Source: Candidatus Zhuqueibacterota bacterium (GTDB taxonomy: Bacteria; Zhuqueibacterota; Zhuqueibacteria; Residuimicrobiales; Oceaniaggregativiventaceae). From it: a stretch of DNA of 38,663 bases. Of the stretch, positions 36,451-38,663 are shown in pieces. Location: assembly GCA_016929055.1 (NCBI GenBank), contig JAFGJN010000165.1, positions 1 to 38,663 on the forward strand, given 5' to 3'. The first letter of the stretch is position 1; each line of letters opens with the position of its first letter. The position numbers and the translations under genes were made by a program. The notes under the pieces are model-generated. The model was not told where the DNA came from, searched no databases, and saw nothing but the letters and a program-made list of their open reading frames with translations.

Positions 36451-38556
36451 ATGTCATTTCTCGGACTAGCAGCAGTCGATTGGTTGGTTTTGCTTATTTA
36501 TCTGGGCGGCATGATTTATATCGGCAAATGGGCCAGCAATCGGATCAAAAATACGACCGACTTTTATCAGGGCGGACGCAGCTTTGGCAAGGTTTTGTTC
36601 GCCTTTCTCAATTTCGGTAATATCACCAATGCGGATCAGGCGACCGGGGTATCACGGGAAATCTATCGGCAGGGTTTGTCGGGTTTGTGGTTCCAGAATC
36701 TGGTTCTTTTTATCACACCGTTCTACTGGTTTGGCGCAATTTTGCAGCGCCGTACCCGTTATATCGCTCCCGGCGATATCTATTTGCACCGCTTTCAGAG
36801 CCCCTTTCTGGCAGGTCTGTTTGCGGTTTATATTCTGTTGCTCGCGATCTATGGCGGTTCTATGGGATTCATGCTCACCGGAAAAACCATGAAAGCCTTG
36901 ATGGTCAAGCCCGAGAGCGAGTACACTCTCGAAGAGCGCGCATCGGTGGAAGGGTATGAGCGTGTTCGTGAGCTTGAAACCCGCCAGACATACCAGCCCT
37001 TGAACAAAGATGAAAAGACTGAACTCGTGCTTTTGCGCGAGCGCATGAAAAGGGGAGAGCTGGAACCCTACAAGTCCTATATCAATTTGAACTATTTTTA
37101 TTTTATCTATGCCGGCATTGTCGGTGCTTATACCATTCTCGGGGGGCTTTTTGCGGCCGTTGTAACCGATGTGGTTCAAGGGCTGTTGATTATTTTTCTT
37201 TCCCTGGCCTTAATCCCGATGGGGCTGTCCAAACTCGGGGGGTTTTCTGGACTGCACGATAAAGTCCCGGATCACATGTTTCAGCTTTTCGGATCGGGAG
37301 GTGACAGCGAATACACCTGGTATTTCGTATTCGCAATGGTTGTGGTGAATTTGATCGGTCTGGCGCCGCGCAGTTTTACCATCGGCGGCTCGGCGCGTGA
37401 CGACCGTTCCGCCCGTATCGGTGCGATCACCGGTGCATTCGCCAAACGATTTATCATGATCGGTTGGGCCCTGACCGGATTGATCGCTCTTGGACTCTAC
37501 CAGGGTCAACTGGCTGATCCGACCATGATCTGGGGCCACATGACGCGTGATCTGTTGGGTGCGGGTTTTGTTGGCATGATGATCGCCGCAATTCTTGCCG
37601 CAAACATGTCCACTATTGATGCCCAGAGCATTGAATGGTCCGCCGCCTTTACCAAAAACATTCTATTGCCGCTTTCTCCCAAACTTTCCGAACGCCGACA
37701 GATTTTGTCCGGGCGAGTTGTAATTTTTATCGTTTTGATTTCATCGATTTTTTTCGCCAATCGTGTGGATGATATTTTCGTGATGTTTAAATATATTCTT
37801 TCAGTCGGTACCGTCATCGGACCGGCGCTCTGGCTTGTCTATTTCTGGCGTCGACTCACCACCAAAGCTGTGGTTGTGCAGATGATCCTGACACTGTTTA
37901 CAACAGTCATTATTCCCAATGTCGCGCCTACATTCGAAGGCATCCGCACGCATCCATCGTTGACGCGTCAAACGCCCGAGAGGGTGGAGCCCAAGCGCGC
38001 TCTTGCAACCGAAGAGGATGTACGAAACGGCATGGCTGATTTTATCGGACAGGTGATCGAGAAACGGGTCGTTGTACCTCCGGCACCGATTTTTTTCGAT
38101 GAGCTGATTCGCTCCGATCCGAATGATTTGAACTCGCCTCTGGTCGGAAAAGGCGCTTTTCGCAATCAGCTCTACTATCTTTCCCTGATGGGAGTGCCAT
38201 TGGAGAATATGAAAAAAGCGCAGCTGGCGACACTCTCATTTGTTTTTGACATCGTTTTTCCCTTTATTCTGTTGTTCGGTATCAGCCTGGTAACACGACG
38301 CAATGACAGACGGGTGTTGAACGAATTTTACGGCGCCATTCATACGCCGGTAGTGGCTGATCTCGATCAAGACAGCAAACGGGTGCGCGACTCGATTGAG
38401 CATCCCGATAAAGTCGAGGAACGCAAACTTTTTCCCGGCACTGACTGGGAATTCTGGAAACCCGACCGGTGGGATGTCTGGGGTTTTGTCGGATGCTGGG
38501 TTTTAGTAGGTGTGATCGTTTGGCTCTATATCACGGTTATGCGAATCGGCGCTTAG
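36451..38556 (+). CDS. Sodium:solute symporter (SSS) family transporter with large insertions
   Basis: Start MSFLGLAAVDWLVLLIYLGGMIYIGKWASNRIKNTTDFYQGGRS at 36451 after GGGAGATC; multiple TM helices, YFYFIYAGIVGAYTILGGLFAAVVTDVVQGLLIIF. Confidence 0.9.
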   Translation: MSFLGLAAVDWLVLLIYLGGMIYIGKWASNRIKNTTDFYQGGRSFGKVLFAFLNFGNITNADQATGVSREIYRQGLSGLWFQNLVLFITPFYWFGAILQRRTRYIAPGDIYLHRFQSPFLAGLFAVYILLLAIYGGSMGFMLTGKTMKALMVKPESEYTLEERASVEGYERVRELETRQTYQPLNKDEKTELVLLRERMKRGELEPYKSYINLNYFYFIYAGIVGAYTILGGLFAAVVTDVVQGLLIIFLSLALIPMGLSKLGGFSGLHDKVPDHMFQLFGSGGDSEYTWYFVFAMVVVNLIGLAPRSFTIGGSARDDRSARIGAITGAFAKRFIMIGWALTGLIALGLYQGQLADPTMIWGHMTRDLLGAGFVGMMIAAILAANMSTIDAQSIEWSAAFTKNILLPLSPKLSERRQILSGRVVIFIVLISSIFFANRVDDIFVMFKYILSVGTVIGPALWLVYFWRRLTTKAVVVQMILTLFTTVIIPNVAPTFEGIRTHPSLTRQTPERVEPKRALATEEDVRNGMADFIGQVIEKRVVVPPAPIFFDELIRSDPNDLNSPLVGKGAFRNQLYYLSLMGVPLENMKKAQLATLSFVFDIVFPFILLFGISLVTRRNDRRVLNEFYGAIHTPVVADLDQDSKRVRDSIEHPDKVEERKLFPGTDWEFWKPDRWDVWGFVGCWVLVGVIVWLYITVMRIGA

Positions 38557-38572
38557 CTAGAAAAGGAATGTA

Positions 38573-38663
38573 ATGAAAAAAGCACGCATTGCCTGTGGCC
38601 AATTCGCTCCGCAGCCGGGTGACAAAAAAACGAATTTGGCAAAAATACGGGAATTGGCCACAA
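38573..38663 (+). CDS. Carbon-nitrogen hydrolase (nitrilase superfamily), N-terminus only, truncated by the window end
   Basis: MKKARIACGQFAPQPGDKKTNLAKIRELAT, typical nitrilase N-terminus; AAAGGAATG ribosome binding site upstream. Confidence 0.7.
   Translation, partial: MKKARIACGQFAPQPGDKKTNLAKIRELAT

Noticed and set aside
1-38663. tRNA/rRNA genes, transposases, prophage genes or defence systems
   Set aside because: None recognised on reading either strand; I cannot run tRNAscan/Infernal, so a small unrecognised ncRNA cannot be excluded.

Overview
The 38.7 kb window is gene-dense and almost fully coding. It looks like a chromosomal segment from an uncultured-type Gram-negative bacterium: secreted proteins end in FlgD/T9SS-like 'YPNPFNPxT...DVxGRxV' domains, and there are TonB receptors and lipoproteins. 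A KSB1/Calditrichota/FCB-like origin is a guess. Contents in order: a SurA/PpiD-like PPIase; two paralogous cassettes of TonB-dependent receptor + small lipoprotein + FlgD-like-CTD secreted protein, one led by a C1 peptidase, with a D-threonine-aldolase-like PLP enzyme, a transglutaminase-fold lipoprotein and an MscS channel between them; a DnaQ-family exonuclease; a parvulin lipoprotein; a guanylate-kinase-like protein; a trimeric HydABC-type [FeFe] hydrogenase; an AMP-dependent synthetase; a decayed SAM-methyltransferase remnant; a (alpha/alpha)-toroid-like secreted protein and a BNR propeller; and a divergent metabolic cluster (ROK, MetE-like, class-III aminotransferase, double amidohydrolase, UroD-like, Na+/solute symporter, start of a nitrilase). 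The most useful non-gene observation is a dispersed family of intergenic hairpin elements at about 12.2, 18.2, 24.4, 32.25 and 33.6 kb, with one element apparently nested in another. The most useful protein observation is a non-canonical H-cluster pocket in the [FeFe] hydrogenase. No tRNA, rRNA, CRISPR array or transposase was recognised.
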